From contig JALHUF010000272.1 of the NCBI GenBank assembly GCA_022866195.1, forward strand, positions 1 to 14,232: a DNA stretch of 14,232 bases, written 5' to 3'. The DNA comes from Terriglobia bacterium. GTDB lineage: Bacteria > Acidobacteriota > Terriglobia > UBA7540. Shown one piece after another: positions 1 to 7,094 of the stretch (position 1 is the stretch's first letter; every line of letters starts with the position of its first letter). The notes below the pieces were generated by a model. That model saw only the letters and a list, made by a program, of their open reading frames with translations. It made no database searches and was not told the origin of the DNA. The position numbers and the translations under genes were made by a program.

Positions 1-1
1 C

Positions 2-421
2 ATGTACGCCCAGAGCATCAACCTAGTGGGCTGGGTCGTGCTCAACACGGTGGACGATAACGGCCGCCCGGTGGCGCTGTATTTGGTCGCTGACCGGCAG
101 CAGACGCAAGAGTGCGACTTCAACCACATCCGGGTTTTTACCTGGTGGGCCAAGAAGCAGCAATACGTTACGGCCTATGTGGAAAGCGGCCTCAACGGGT
201 ACTTTCCCATTCGCCCGACTCAGATCGGTGGCGTCCCCCATTTTCGCTTGCGCCTGGTGGACAGAGACGGACGCAAGTTTCAAAAGGTCTATGGGATGTT
301 CGATACCATAGTGCGGCCGGTCGGAACTGTGGAGGGTTGGGAGAACAGCGCGATGCTCACCACGCCGGCTCCCAAATCCCGGCGTCCCCATGCTTCGGCC
401 CGACGCCGCGTGCATCCTTGA
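2..421 (+). CDS. C-terminal part of an unassigned protein (5' end outside window)
   Basis: The reading frame is open to the left edge and ends in TGA. The ATG at position 2 is more likely an internal Met than the start, because no upstream sequence is available to judge it. The visible 139 residues are rich in aromatic residues and beta-strand-like patterns (for example TWWAKKQQY, AYVESGLNGYFPI and PHFRLRLVDRDGRKFQKVY). They end in a basic, Pro-rich tail that looks disordered. No catalytic motif or membrane segment is visible. The pattern reminds me of conserved acidobacterial hypothetical proteins that carry an N-terminal signal or SH3-like part, but that is a weak impression. Coding status is supported by the uninterrupted frame and protein-like composition. 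The next gene starts 153 bp downstream, so they could be co-transcribed. Confidence 0.6.
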   Translation: MYAQSINLVGWVVLNTVDDNGRPVALYLVADRQQTQECDFNHIRVFTWWAKKQQYVTAYVESGLNGYFPIRPTQIGGVPHFRLRLVDRDGRKFQKVYGMFDTIVRPVGTVEGWENSAMLTTPAPKSRRPHASARRRVHP

Positions 422-560
422 GAAAGCGCACGCAAGTTTGAATACCGCCTGCGAGGTTGGAGGCTGTCGCGCGGTTCACCCTTGTGGAGCAGCGCGATCT
501 TTTTGTATCTTTGCCCGCTGTAGCATACGCACGAGGTTCTTCCTGAGGAGCAAATTCCAC

Positions 561-567
561 AAAGAGG
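561..567 (+). promoter_or_regulatory. Ribosome binding site that decides the GH20-like start
   Basis: AAAGAGG lies 7 nt before the ATG at 575 but only 1 nt before the ATG at 569. The spacing favours 575 as the real start, which removes two residues (Met-Ala) from the longest reading. Confidence 0.7.
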
Positions 568-574
568 TATGGCG

Positions 575-1660
575 ATGAACAAACGGCTGATGCGCGCAGT
601 AATCTTGATGGCGCTGTGCCTTGTCGCGGCCAGGGTTTCTTTCGCGGCTTGGCCGTTTCCGGTTCGAGGCCTCAATTTGAGCGCTCCGAAGCCCGACGAA
701 GTCCCCTTGATGGTGCGTTTCATCCGCGAGGCCCTTCCCAAAGAAGGCGTCAACGTGCTGGTAATGGAATTCGATTATCGGTACCAGTATGCGAGCCATC
801 CCGAAGTGGTGGACACGGATGCGCTCTCAAAAGCCGACGTCCAGGCCATCGTCGCGGCGTGCCGCGCCGCGGGCGTGCGGCTGATCCCGCTCATCAACCT
901 GCTGGGGCATCAGTCCTGGGCGGCGCAGACCTTCGGCCTGTTGCGCGCCCATCCCGAGTTCGACGAGACGCCGGGGAAATATGCGGAGAACAAAGGCATC
1001 TACTGCCGCAGCTATTGCCCGCTCCACCCCGACCTGCACAAGATCGTCTTTGACCTGCTGGATGAGCTGGCGAGCGTTTGTGAGGCGGACGCGGTCCATG
1101 TGGGCATGGACGAGGTGTTCATCCTCGCGGACCCCGATTGCCCGCGCTGCAAGACCCGGAACCGCGCGGAACTCTTCGCGCAGGAAATGCGAACCCTGCA
1201 CGACCACCTGGCGGCGACTCAGCGGGAGATGTGGATGTGGGGCGATCGGCTAATCGACGGCAGCGTCACCGGCGTCGGGGAGTGGGAAGGCAGCCAGAAT
1301 GGCACGGCGTGGGCCATCAACCTGGTGCCGCGCGATATCGTGATCTGCGACTGGCACTACGATTCCTCTCCGGCGACCGCCGCCTATTTCGCGGTGCAGG
1401 GATTTCGCGTGCTGTACGCCCCGTGGCGTAAAACGGAGGTGGCCATGGGGGAATTGGACCTGATGCGGTCGGTGCGGGCGCACGCGGATGAAACCATCGC
1501 GCCCCGCATGCTCGGCGTCCTGCAAACCACCTGGGTAGGCGCGAGCGATTTCATCCGGGCGTACTACGGTGAGACCGCCGCCCCAGCGCCGGGCGTCGAA
1601 GCCCGAGAAGCTGCGTACACCTTCAAGGCGTTGTTCAATACGATTCGCGCTATGCAGTGA
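575..1660 (+). CDS. Secreted GH20-like (beta-hexosaminidase family) glycosidase
   Basis: A 361-residue protein with a Sec-type signal peptide (basic MNKRLMR, hydrophobic core, cleavage likely after SFA near residue 24), so it probably acts in the periplasm or outside the cell. The remainder reads as one TIM barrel. HVGMDE at about 175-180 matches the GH20 catalytic-pair motif (usually HxGGDE), with the Asp-Glu pair at 179-180. Later aromatic motifs MWMWGDR (about 219-225), WEGS, and CDWHYD (about 258-263) fit substrate-binding strands. Known GH20 enzymes cleave terminal N-acetylhexosamine by substrate-assisted catalysis; the exact substrate here is unknown. It lacks the N-terminal GH20b-type domain usual in chitobiases, so it is a short single-domain form. 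Four cysteines (144, 148, 189, 192; CX3C and CX2C) are unusual and could hold a metal or form disulfides. Family call fairly sure, substrate not. Confidence 0.78.
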   Translation: MNKRLMRAVILMALCLVAARVSFAAWPFPVRGLNLSAPKPDEVPLMVRFIREALPKEGVNVLVMEFDYRYQYASHPEVVDTDALSKADVQAIVAACRAAGVRLIPLINLLGHQSWAAQTFGLLRAHPEFDETPGKYAENKGIYCRSYCPLHPDLHKIVFDLLDELASVCEADAVHVGMDEVFILADPDCPRCKTRNRAELFAQEMRTLHDHLAATQREMWMWGDRLIDGSVTGVGEWEGSQNGTAWAINLVPRDIVICDWHYDSSPATAAYFAVQGFRVLYAPWRKTEVAMGELDLMRSVRAHADETIAPRMLGVLQTTWVGASDFIRAYYGETAAPAPGVEAREAAYTFKALFNTIRAMQ

Positions 1661-1692
1661 GGATTGCTCCGCGCGGGCCGCTGCACGTCAGT

Positions 1693-1707
1693 CAGCGGAA
1701 ACCGCTG
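1693..1707 (+). other. Hairpin after the GH20-like gene
   Basis: CAGCGG-AAA-CCGCTG forms a perfect 6-bp stem with a 3-nt loop, 33 nt after the stop codon at 1660. It has no T run, so it is at best a weak or Rho-assisted terminator or an mRNA-stabilising hairpin. Confidence 0.35.
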
Positions 1708-1758
1708 GGGGCACCGGGAGTGGAGGCTGAATTGGAGCGTTCCAAAACGGGGTGGCGG

Positions 1759-1768
1759 GGTGTACACT
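1759..1768 (+). promoter_or_regulatory. Candidate promoter -10 element (GGTGTACACT)
   Basis: TGTACACT lies about 118 bp before the start at 1886; TACACT matches the -10 consensus at four of six positions. The best -35 at 17 nt spacing, TTCCAA, is poor. The identical decamer occurs at 4154-4163 before the MBL-fold gene, which is the main reason to list it. It could instead be a palindromic operator, since GTGTACAC is self-complementary. Confidence 0.35.
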
Positions 1769-1885
1769 GACGGCTAGCAAGGATGCCGAAGCGGAAATGC
1801 CGGCCGAGACGAGGGGAGCGCACCCTTGGGGTTTTCTCTTTTCCCTCAGATTGTGGCGTGCTACGCCTGACCACGTGTACCTTGT

Positions 1886-2650
1886 ATGAGTGGTTCGATG
1901 CTGGCCAAGAGGTCTTTTGCACATCTGGTGACGTTTGGGTGTCTTGTCGCTGCTTCTGTCGCCGGTCTGCTGGCGCTGCAGACGCCCGCAGCGTCCGCAG
2001 GCCAGACTGGCCAGACCGTCAACCCGGTGACCCCTGAGAAGTCTGATCGCACCGAGCCTGCTCAGTGGGTTCCGTTTGCTGGGGCGATATTCCAAGAAAC
2101 CATCCCGGACATAGCAAGCCGCTTGCCTGAGAAGGTTGTCATGGCAGGGCCTTATCTGAGGAACGAGCAGGGCTCAACCTATCAGCGCTTGCGACTGGCA
2201 TTCAAGACCCGCTTTCCCGTCTTGACGCCGGACATAGGGACACTTTTTGACCGCCCGACGAATTTGACCTATATTATCGATTACTCAAAGCGGACGGTCG
2301 AAGTCCGGCACAAGACCAACGACGCGGAGAGCTTTGGAACGAAAGCCCCCATCACGCGCGAGGAATTCCGGGCGTTCCATTCTTCCGACCAATTTCTCGG
2401 GGAGCATTCAATCGAAGGCTTCCAGTGTGAAGGCTACAAGATCCGAAACGCTAAACGAAAGAATCAGTTCGACGCGGAAGTGTGGTATGCCCCGGCCCTC
2501 AACTTCCTTGCCCTCAGGGCTCAGTACCGTCTGTCCAATGGCGGGCAAGTGAACGTGTACGTCGGGGAAATCCAGATCGGCCGCAGAGTCGGGCCGGAAT
2601 ACTTCCAGATTCCGGAGAATTTCAGGATTATCGACAAGGAGAAGGATTGA
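1886..2650 (+). CDS. Secreted protein of unknown function (DUF4412/LolA-like pattern)
   Basis: A 254-residue protein with an N-terminal signal: a short lead, then a hydrophobic stretch (LVTFGCLVAASVAGLLAL) with cleavage likely after ASA near residue 38. The frame is closed by TGA at 1868-1870, so only the ATGs at 1886 and 1898 (MLAKRSF) are possible; neither has a strong Shine-Dalgarno and 1898 is a plausible alternative. The mature part has a stretch IEGFQCEGYKI, then AEVWYAPALNFLALR, then GQVNVYVGEIQIG and YFQIPENFRII. This order (Gly-Cys-Gly/Glu-Tyr, Glu-Val-Trp-Tyr-Ala-Pro) resembles DUF4412 or LolA-like secreted proteins, which have a lipid-cradle half-barrel fold. No catalytic residues are evident. 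A small hairpin (GGCGT-GCT-ACGCC, 1855-1867) sits just before the start and may affect translation. Confidence 0.72.
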   Translation: MSGSMLAKRSFAHLVTFGCLVAASVAGLLALQTPAASAGQTGQTVNPVTPEKSDRTEPAQWVPFAGAIFQETIPDIASRLPEKVVMAGPYLRNEQGSTYQRLRLAFKTRFPVLTPDIGTLFDRPTNLTYIIDYSKRTVEVRHKTNDAESFGTKAPITREEFRAFHSSDQFLGEHSIEGFQCEGYKIRNAKRKNQFDAEVWYAPALNFLALRAQYRLSNGGQVNVYVGEIQIGRRVGPEYFQIPENFRIIDKEKD

Positions 2651-2805
2651 TTGGCAGGCGGCCCGCAACGGTGCAGCGCCCTGTGTTGGCAAATCGGCGC
2701 ATGCCATGCATGCCGAGATGAAGTGCAGACCCGGCTCGTGGTGTCTGAAGCACGTCTACCCAAACGCCGTGAACCAATGCGCTAGCTTGCGGCTCGCATA
2801 CACCG

Positions 2806-2820
2806 GCGGGCGCTACCCGC
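2806..2820. other. Hairpin between convergent genes
   Basis: GCGGG-CGCTA-CCCGC forms a 5-bp GC stem, 6 nt beyond the GH5 stop and in the 175-bp convergent gap. It could help terminate transcription from either side, but neither strand has a T run. The rest of the gap (2651-2805) shows nothing else clear. Confidence 0.3.
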
Positions 2821-2825
2821 TCCTT

Positions 2826-3854
2826 CTAAGGAATAAGGGCTTTCCAAATCGGCTCGACCCAGTGGTCTTTGTCGATGTCGTAGACAATGAAGTCGGGATC
2901 GAACTGCCAGTAGGTCCAGGCCCAGCCCAGGGATTCGGCGGTGCGGGCGACGTGCGCCGTGTAACGCGCCCGCGACTCCATCGGGCCTTTCTCGTAGGCG
3001 CCGAACTCGCCGAGCAGGATGGGACGTCGGTGCGCCAGCGACCACTTCTCGACGCGGGCGAAGTCGTCCTCCACCCGCTTTTTCTCTCCCGCGCTGCCCC
3101 ACGTCACTCCTGCCAGATGCACCGTCTCCTTTGACCACGACGCCCCCTGATGGGTGAACTCCATGGGCTTGTAGTAGTGCACCGTCACGATGAGATTGCG
3201 GTCCTCCGCCGGCAGAACCAAGTCGTCGAGGTGGTCGATGCTGTTCCAGAAGGGCGGACCGACAACTACCGTGCGCGTCGGGTTGGTGGCGCGGATGATG
3301 GCCAGCGCCTCGCTTAGAAACTCGTTCCAGAGTTGTGGAGTGAGTTTGCCGTTGGGCTCGTTCAGCATTTCGAACAGCACCGCATCGGGGGCGTCCTGGA
3401 AATGCGCGGCGATCTGCTTCCAGTAAGCCAGGAAGCGCGGCTTGTATCCCAGTGGATCCTTGGCAATGTCCGTGTAGTTGTGCAGATCCAGGATGACCAT
3501 GAGATTGTTGGCCAGCGCGTTTTTGACCACCCAATCTAAGGTCTTGAGCCAGGCGTCCTCCAGCTTGTAGCCGTTCGCGGCGTTCAGGCGCTGCAAGGCG
3601 TGGAGGTTGACGCGCACGGTCTGGAAGCCGCCGTCGCGGATCAGCTTGAAATGCCGCTCCTGGAAGCGTCCCTTCTCAAAGTTATCCCACAGCGGGTCAT
3701 AGCCCAGGATGTTCACTCCCCGGCCCAGGCGCTTGACCTGGTCAAAGGGATCGACTGCCTCCGCCGCCTGCGCCGGCCGCGTGCACCACACAACCAACAT
3801 CGTCGCCAGAAAAGCCAACCCGGCCCACCGCACGTGATTCTTCAGGATCAACAT
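2826..3854 (-). CDS. Secreted GH5 glycosidase (endoglucanase-like)
   Basis: A 342-residue protein. The start at 3854 is chosen because AGGAGG lies 5 nt upstream; the longer reading from 3896 would put 14 residues before the signal peptide. Sec signal: hydrophobic core at about 9-24 and cleavage likely after AQA (residue 30). The GH5 retaining-enzyme residues are present in order: conserved Arg in VRVNL (81), His in DLHNY (125), the acid/base Glu in FEMLNEP (N165-E166), VHYYKP (H226, Y228), the nucleophile in LLGEFGAY (E283), and a C-terminal Trp in TYWQFDPDF (W316). GH5 enzymes hydrolyse beta-1,4-glucans, mannans and related chains; the subfamily cannot be set from sequence reading alone. It converges with the unknown gene at 1886-2650 and is divergent from the MBL-fold gene, so it is probably transcribed alone. 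No carbohydrate-binding module is attached. Confidence 0.92.
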   Translation of the reverse strand: MLILKNHVRWAGLAFLATMLVVWCTRPAQAAEAVDPFDQVKRLGRGVNILGYDPLWDNFEKGRFQERHFKLIRDGGFQTVRVNLHALQRLNAANGYKLEDAWLKTLDWVVKNALANNLMVILDLHNYTDIAKDPLGYKPRFLAYWKQIAAHFQDAPDAVLFEMLNEPNGKLTPQLWNEFLSEALAIIRATNPTRTVVVGPPFWNSIDHLDDLVLPAEDRNLIVTVHYYKPMEFTHQGASWSKETVHLAGVTWGSAGEKKRVEDDFARVEKWSLAHRRPILLGEFGAYEKGPMESRARYTAHVARTAESLGWAWTYWQFDPDFIVYDIDKDHWVEPIWKALIP

Positions 3855-3859
3855 CCAAA

Positions 3860-3866
3860 CCTCCTC
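3860..3866 (-). promoter_or_regulatory. Strong ribosome binding site of the GH5 gene
   Basis: On the minus strand the sequence reads GAGGAGG followed by 5 nt and the ATG at 3854. It is one of the best Shine-Dalgarno sites in the window and fixes the start. Confidence 0.8.
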
Positions 3867-3907
3867 TCCCGTTCTGAAGCCACCACCAGCACGCAAATCT
3901 CACGTGA

Positions 3908-3915
3908 AGTCTACA
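3908..3915 (-). promoter_or_regulatory. Candidate -10 element of the GH5 gene (TGTAGACT)
   Basis: On the minus strand TGTAGACT ends 53 nt before the GH5 start; TAGACT matches the -10 consensus at four of six. No clear -35 lies at 16-18 nt. The octamer differs by one base from TGTACACT found before two other secreted-protein genes. Confidence 0.35.
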
Positions 3916-4065
3916 TGAAATGCTCAACTGGCCTTGAAAGAAATTTTTCCCGCGGCGATGTCTGCGCCATCCGCAACTCGCGCCATGCAATAAGGGGTGG
4001 CGCGGACTTACTCTCTGGTTCCCACGCACGGCAGGCCGAGAGATCCCGCGGCTTTCCCGTGGGGC

Positions 4066-4085
4066 GCCGCAGACTGCCGCAGAAT
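4066..4085. repeat. Ten-bp direct repeat (GCCGCAGA core)
   Basis: GCCGCAGACT is followed directly by GCCGCAGAAT, nine of ten bases identical, so the two copies are one helical turn apart. It lies about 75-90 bp upstream of the candidate MBL promoter -10. The spacing would suit a regulator that binds one face of the DNA, but chance duplication is possible. Confidence 0.45.
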
Positions 4086-4113
4086 TAGCGAGGAGCTTTG
4101 CGCTAGCTCGGAC

Positions 4114-4148
4114 CCCTGAGACCTGTCACCTGATACCTGACACCTGTC
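4114..4148. repeat. Heptamer tandem array (ACCTGNN, 4-5 units)
   Basis: Consecutive 7-mers read CCCTGAG, ACCTGTC, ACCTGAT, ACCTGAC, ACCTGTC. The first five bases are constant in four units and one base off in the first. The array touches the candidate promoter of the MBL-fold gene: CTGACA at 4137-4142 falls inside it. It belongs with two other 7-bp-period arrays in this window (8691-8725 and 9864-9935). Confidence 0.8.
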
Positions 4149-4163
4149 CTTTCGGTGTACACT
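4137..4163 (+). promoter_or_regulatory. Candidate promoter of the MBL-fold gene
   Basis: CTGACA (five of six to TTGACA) and TACACT (four of six, within GGTGTACACT) are separated by 15 nt, which is shorter than the ideal 17. The predicted leader is about 60 nt. Support also comes from the identical GGTGTACACT at 1759-1768. Confidence 0.4.
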
Positions 4164-4229
4164 CCCTGTTATTGGCGTGTGACAGTGGAAATCTGGGAGG
4201 AGATTTAGTTCGGATGAGGAGTTCAACCT

Positions 4230-5138
4230 ATGGCCAAGAGAATCGCTCTGGTTGCCGGGTTCGTCACACTCGCTAGCCTCGCCGTCGCGGTCGCTGCTGC
4301 GGTCGAAGCCGCGTCGGTGCCGAAGCCTCAACAGCCGCAGCCCGTCCCCCTCAGTGCCGAGCCGCTCCGGGGCGGCGTTTACTGGGTCAAGGGCGGGAGC
4401 GGCGCGAACGCAGGATTCATCATCGGCAAGAAAGTGGTCATCGTCATCGATGCGAAGATGACCGAAGAATCGTCCCGGGCGATGCTAGTCGAAATCCAGA
4501 AGCTCACCGCCAATCCCGTGAAATACGTCGTTCTCACGCACAGCGACGGCGACCACGTCAACGGTCTCGCCGGTTTTCCCCCAGGGCTAACCATCGTCGC
4601 CCATGGAAACACCAAGAAGGACACGGAGGAAGCGTTCAAGGACCCGAAGATGAGCGCCCTCCTGCCGTATCTCCCGAACCAAGCGGTGACGGGCGACCGA
4701 CCGCTCGATATCGCTGGTGTCCGGGTGAAGCTGCTCTATTTCGGCCCGGCGCACACCAGCGGCGATCTGGTGGTCTACCTCCCGGACCAGAAAATCGCCT
4801 TCATCGGCGACTTGGCGTTCCTCGGTCGCGACCCGCTCATCCACCGGCAGAAGGGCGGCACGTCGTTCGGCCTGGCCCAGACCCTCAAGAAGCTGCTCGC
4901 CCTCGACGCCGACACCTTTATTTCCGGCCATAACGACCCGCTCACGAAGGCTGATATTCAAGGATTGCTGACCGCCATCGAGGAGAAGCAGGCCAAGGTC
5001 AAAGCTCTGATCGAGCAAGGGAAATCCCTGGAGGAAATCAAGCGGGACTTCGGCATCGCGGACACATCCGGTCCGGGCGGCCGCCGCTGGCCGAGCCTGG
5101 TTGAGACTATCTATCTGGACCTCACCGAGAAGAAATAG
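4230..5138 (+). CDS. Secreted metallo-beta-lactamase-fold hydrolase with altered metal motif
   Basis: A 302-residue protein. The ATG at 4230 is supported by GAGGAG 8 nt upstream. N-terminal signal (MAKRIALVAG and a long Ala/Val-rich core) with cleavage near residue 28, then a Pro/Gln linker and the MBL fold. Metal ligands in order: THSDGDH (H104, D106, D108, H109), H175 in GPAHTSGD, D194 in FIGDLAF, H234 in SGHNDP. The canonical motif is HxHxDH; here the second His is Asp (HxDxDH). The rest of the site is intact, so it is probably still a metalloenzyme. The substrate is unknown; the family includes beta-lactamases, lactonases, glyoxalase II and others. A charged helical tail (about 247-302) with EEKQAKVKALIEQGKSLEEIKRDF is typical of a group of periplasmic MBL-fold proteins of unknown role. 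It ends 12 bp from the convergent esterase gene. Confidence 0.88.
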   Translation: MAKRIALVAGFVTLASLAVAVAAAVEAASVPKPQQPQPVPLSAEPLRGGVYWVKGGSGANAGFIIGKKVVIVIDAKMTEESSRAMLVEIQKLTANPVKYVVLTHSDGDHVNGLAGFPPGLTIVAHGNTKKDTEEAFKDPKMSALLPYLPNQAVTGDRPLDIAGVRVKLLYFGPAHTSGDLVVYLPDQKIAFIGDLAFLGRDPLIHRQKGGTSFGLAQTLKKLLALDADTFISGHNDPLTKADIQGLLTAIEEKQAKVKALIEQGKSLEEIKRDFGIADTSGPGGRRWPSLVETIYLDLTEKK

Positions 5139-5150
5139 AAGGGGCGCTCC

Positions 5151-6293
5151 TCAAGGCGCTTTCTCTCGGAACAAGAGAGAAGTGAAATCGGCCAGGTTGC
5201 GTCGCCAGACCATCCAAGTGTGCGCACCCGGAGTTTCTATATCGGTGTGCTGAACTCCCTTGGCCTTGAGCCAGTCACGGAGCTTGCGGTTAGGGTTGAT
5301 GAGGAAATCCTCCGTGCCGCAAGCGATCCAAAGCAGGCGCAGTTGAGCGTTGGCCTTCGTATCAAGCGTGGGGAAGTCGGCACCGAATTCTTCACTGACC
5401 CCGCCGCCGCTGAATGAGCCGATCCAAGCGAAACGGTCCAAAGCGTTCAGGCCCACGTAAAGAGACTCGGCGCCACCCATGGAGAGCCCCGCAATAGCCC
5501 GGGACAGGCGGTCGCGTGAGACCCGATAGTTGCTCTCGACCTGGGAGATGACTTCGGTGAGCAGAGCCTCGCGGAACTTGTCGACGTTCCGGCGGCGGAG
5601 GTTCTGGTCGCGGAAACTGGCGAAGCCGCGGGAAAGGACTTCGGGAGCCCCGTAGCCGAGAGGCATGACGACGAGCATGGGTTTCGCCTTCCCTTGCGCG
5701 ATCAGGTTGTCAAGAATCACGTGGGCGCGCCCCACGGCCCACCAGGCGCTGGCGTCATCGCTAAAACCGTGCAGCAGGTAAAGGACGGGATAGTGCTTCT
5801 TCGCGCGAGGATCGTAGCCGGGCGGCGTATAGACGTAATAGTCCCGATCGTCGCCGACGATTCCCGATCTGTAGAAGTGGTGGGCTATCGTGCCGCGCGG
5901 GACGTTGTTCACCTCCCACGGCAAGGAAGCTGGTCCGGGCACATGCACAACACTCTGGGTGTTAAGCAGGTTGGGTTTCATCAGGGGATTGGAGGGGTCG
6001 ATGAGGCTGACACCGTCGGCCACAAACGAGTAGCCGTAGAAATCCGGTTCCAGCGGCTCGGTGGTGATGCTCCACACCCCCTGCTCGTCCTTCTGCATCG
6101 GGACAGGCTGTACACCCTCGCGGGCGAACAGTACCTCCTTAAGGTTCGGAGCGCGGAACCGGAAGGTGACGCGGCGATCGGGGTGTACTTCTGGCGAGAG
6201 AACCGGCTCCGGCCGCTGGGGCAACTGAGCGAAGCTGGGAACAATCGTTGCCGCGAGGAAAAGCAGGGAGACAAACAGTGAGGTGAGGTTCAT
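5151..6293 (-). CDS. Secreted CE1-type esterase (feruloyl or acetyl-xylan esterase-like)
   Basis: A 380-residue protein. The start at 6293 is preferred because it gives a clean signal peptide (MNLTSLFVSLLFLAA, cleavage after SFA near 22); the open frame to 6620 would overlap the NUDIX gene and adds a basic, non-protein-like stretch. A weak Shine-Dalgarno (AAGGA) sits 12 nt upstream. Residues about 27-120 look like the E-set/immunoglobulin-like N-terminal domain found in such esterases (VTFRFRAPNLKEV, then FYGYSFVADG). The alpha/beta-hydrolase domain follows: LLHGFSDD (oxyanion hole, 173-180), nucleophile S271 in GLSMGG, acid D329 in GTEDF, base H358 in PGAHTW. CE1 members release ferulic or acetyl groups from plant xylan; some relatives act on siderophores or other esters, so the substrate is open. 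The neighbouring glycosidases favour polysaccharide work. Confidence 0.88.
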   Translation of the reverse strand: MNLTSLFVSLLFLAATIVPSFAQLPQRPEPVLSPEVHPDRRVTFRFRAPNLKEVLFAREGVQPVPMQKDEQGVWSITTEPLEPDFYGYSFVADGVSLIDPSNPLMKPNLLNTQSVVHVPGPASLPWEVNNVPRGTIAHHFYRSGIVGDDRDYYVYTPPGYDPRAKKHYPVLYLLHGFSDDASAWWAVGRAHVILDNLIAQGKAKPMLVVMPLGYGAPEVLSRGFASFRDQNLRRRNVDKFREALLTEVISQVESNYRVSRDRLSRAIAGLSMGGAESLYVGLNALDRFAWIGSFSGGGVSEEFGADFPTLDTKANAQLRLLWIACGTEDFLINPNRKLRDWLKAKGVQHTDIETPGAHTWMVWRRNLADFTSLLFREKAP

Positions 6294-6448
6294 GGTCTCT
6301 GGCCATCCTTTCGAGGGTTGGCCTTTCTCTCGGGGTGCCACCTTACGCGTTCCGAGTGGATTGGGATTCTTTCTAACTGCGCGCGCTGGCGGTTGTCCGA
6401 AGCAGACAAGCCCCCGCCCGGAAAAACCCCCGGCGTGGCTACTGGCTG

Positions 6449-7087
6449 TTAGTGCTGCCAGCTCGCATCTTCCCGGAGCAAGTAGTCCACCAGCAGTTGC
6501 GACCAGCTCTCCAGCCTGTCGCGCATGGAACTGAGAGACGCCAAGTCGCGGAAGCTCAGCTTGCCTATTCCTCGTTCGCCTCTGGTTGTGACGTTGGGCT
6601 CGGCCAGCTTCACCAGCCACACCACACCAAAGTGCACCTGTCCCACGTCGTTAGCATCGTCATTTATGAAGCAAATGAGTCTGGGTGCTTGGAGGATAGC
6701 CCCCTGAATTTGTACTTCCTCGTTCACCTCGCGCCAAACGGCCTCCAGAAGGAAATCGGTCCACCTCTCATCGTCAGCGCCAAATAGAGAGAGCTGACTG
6801 GTATCCTGGATGTTTACGTGCCCCCCGATGCCGATAGAGTATTTGGCTTTCAGGCGGGCCTCATCTGTCTTGGGTGTGCGTTGATAACTCAGGAAGCCTT
6901 GCTCGTGATTGATCAAGACGTAGACCACGAGCTGTTTGTAGTTGTAGTCGTGCTCCACGGTGGAGCGCAGCCTGCTTTCCAGATGGGCCAGGATCTGGTG
7001 CCAAAGGGCCGCGTCGTAAAAGGTTTTCTCTGGATTAGGATGGGCACGCAGGATTTCTCGTTTGAAGCAGAGTATCTCCTCTTCCAC
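6449..7087 (-). CDS. NUDIX-family protein (predicted phosphoesterase, COG4112-like)
   Basis: A 212-residue protein with a GTG start at 7087, supported by AGGAGG 7 nt upstream. No signal peptide, so cytoplasmic. The middle has SIGIGGHVN (84-92), the strand before the Nudix helix, then a loop of some 20 residues, then AVWREVNEEVQ (116-126) with R119-E120 and E123-E124, the metal-binding core of the Nudix box (GX5EX7REUXEEXGU). The upstream Glu of the box is Asp111 and the Gly near the end is Gln, so the box is degenerate. Length and the IGIGGH signature fit a group annotated as predicted NUDIX phosphoesterases of unknown substrate. It is divergent from the acyltransferase and 155 bp upstream of the esterase on the same strand. 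A promoter is visible at 7126-7155. Confidence 0.8.
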   Translation of the reverse strand: MEEEILCFKREILRAHPNPEKTFYDAALWHQILAHLESRLRSTVEHDYNYKQLVVYVLINHEQGFLSYQRTPKTDEARLKAKYSIGIGGHVNIQDTSQLSLFGADDERWTDFLLEAVWREVNEEVQIQGAILQAPRLICFINDDANDVGQVHFGVVWLVKLAEPNVTTRGERGIGKLSFRDLASLSSMRDRLESWSQLLVDYLLREDASWQH

Positions 7088-7094
7088 TCCTTGC

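Larger units (their letters stand above)
3855..4229. other. Divergent control region between GH5 and MBL-fold genes (375 bp)
   Basis: No credible gene lies here; the overlapping frames at 3600-4088 (+) and 3742-4029 (-) have no motif and run into the GH5 coding region. From left to right it contains the GH5 ribosome binding site, a minus-strand TGTAGACT element (3908-3915), a 7-bp hairpin (CCCGCGG-N5-CCGTGGG, 4045-4063, with one G-U pair), a 10-bp direct repeat (4066-4085), an inverted repeat GAGCT-N7-AGCTC (4093-4109), a heptamer tandem array (4114-4148), a candidate plus-strand promoter (4137-4163), and the MBL ribosome binding site (GAGGAG, 4216-4221, 8 nt before ATG). Confidence 0.6.

Noticed and set aside
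2782..3534. 250-residue minus-strand frame in the GH5 region
   Set aside because: It is an alternative frame of the GH5 gene; the Arg/Gly/Pro-rich product is typical of frame-shifted high-GC coding sequence and has no motif.
5139..5180. Bidirectional terminator between the MBL-fold and esterase genes
   Set aside because: The gap is only 12 bp; the only pairing (GCGC with GCGC plus G-U pairs) is weak and no T run is seen.
575..6293. A polysaccharide utilisation operon made of the GH20-like, GH5 and CE1 genes
   Set aside because: The genes lie on different strands with independent control signals, and no transporter, TonB receptor or regulator is among them.
6393..6409. Inverted repeat TTGTC-N7-GACAA upstream of the esterase as an operator
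   Set aside because: Five-bp arms are expected by chance at this length, no -10 lies at the right distance, and no second copy was noticed.
6294..6620. N-terminal extension of the esterase frame to 6620
   Set aside because: It overlaps the NUDIX coding region, reads as basic low-quality protein, and would bury the clear signal peptide that begins at 6293.
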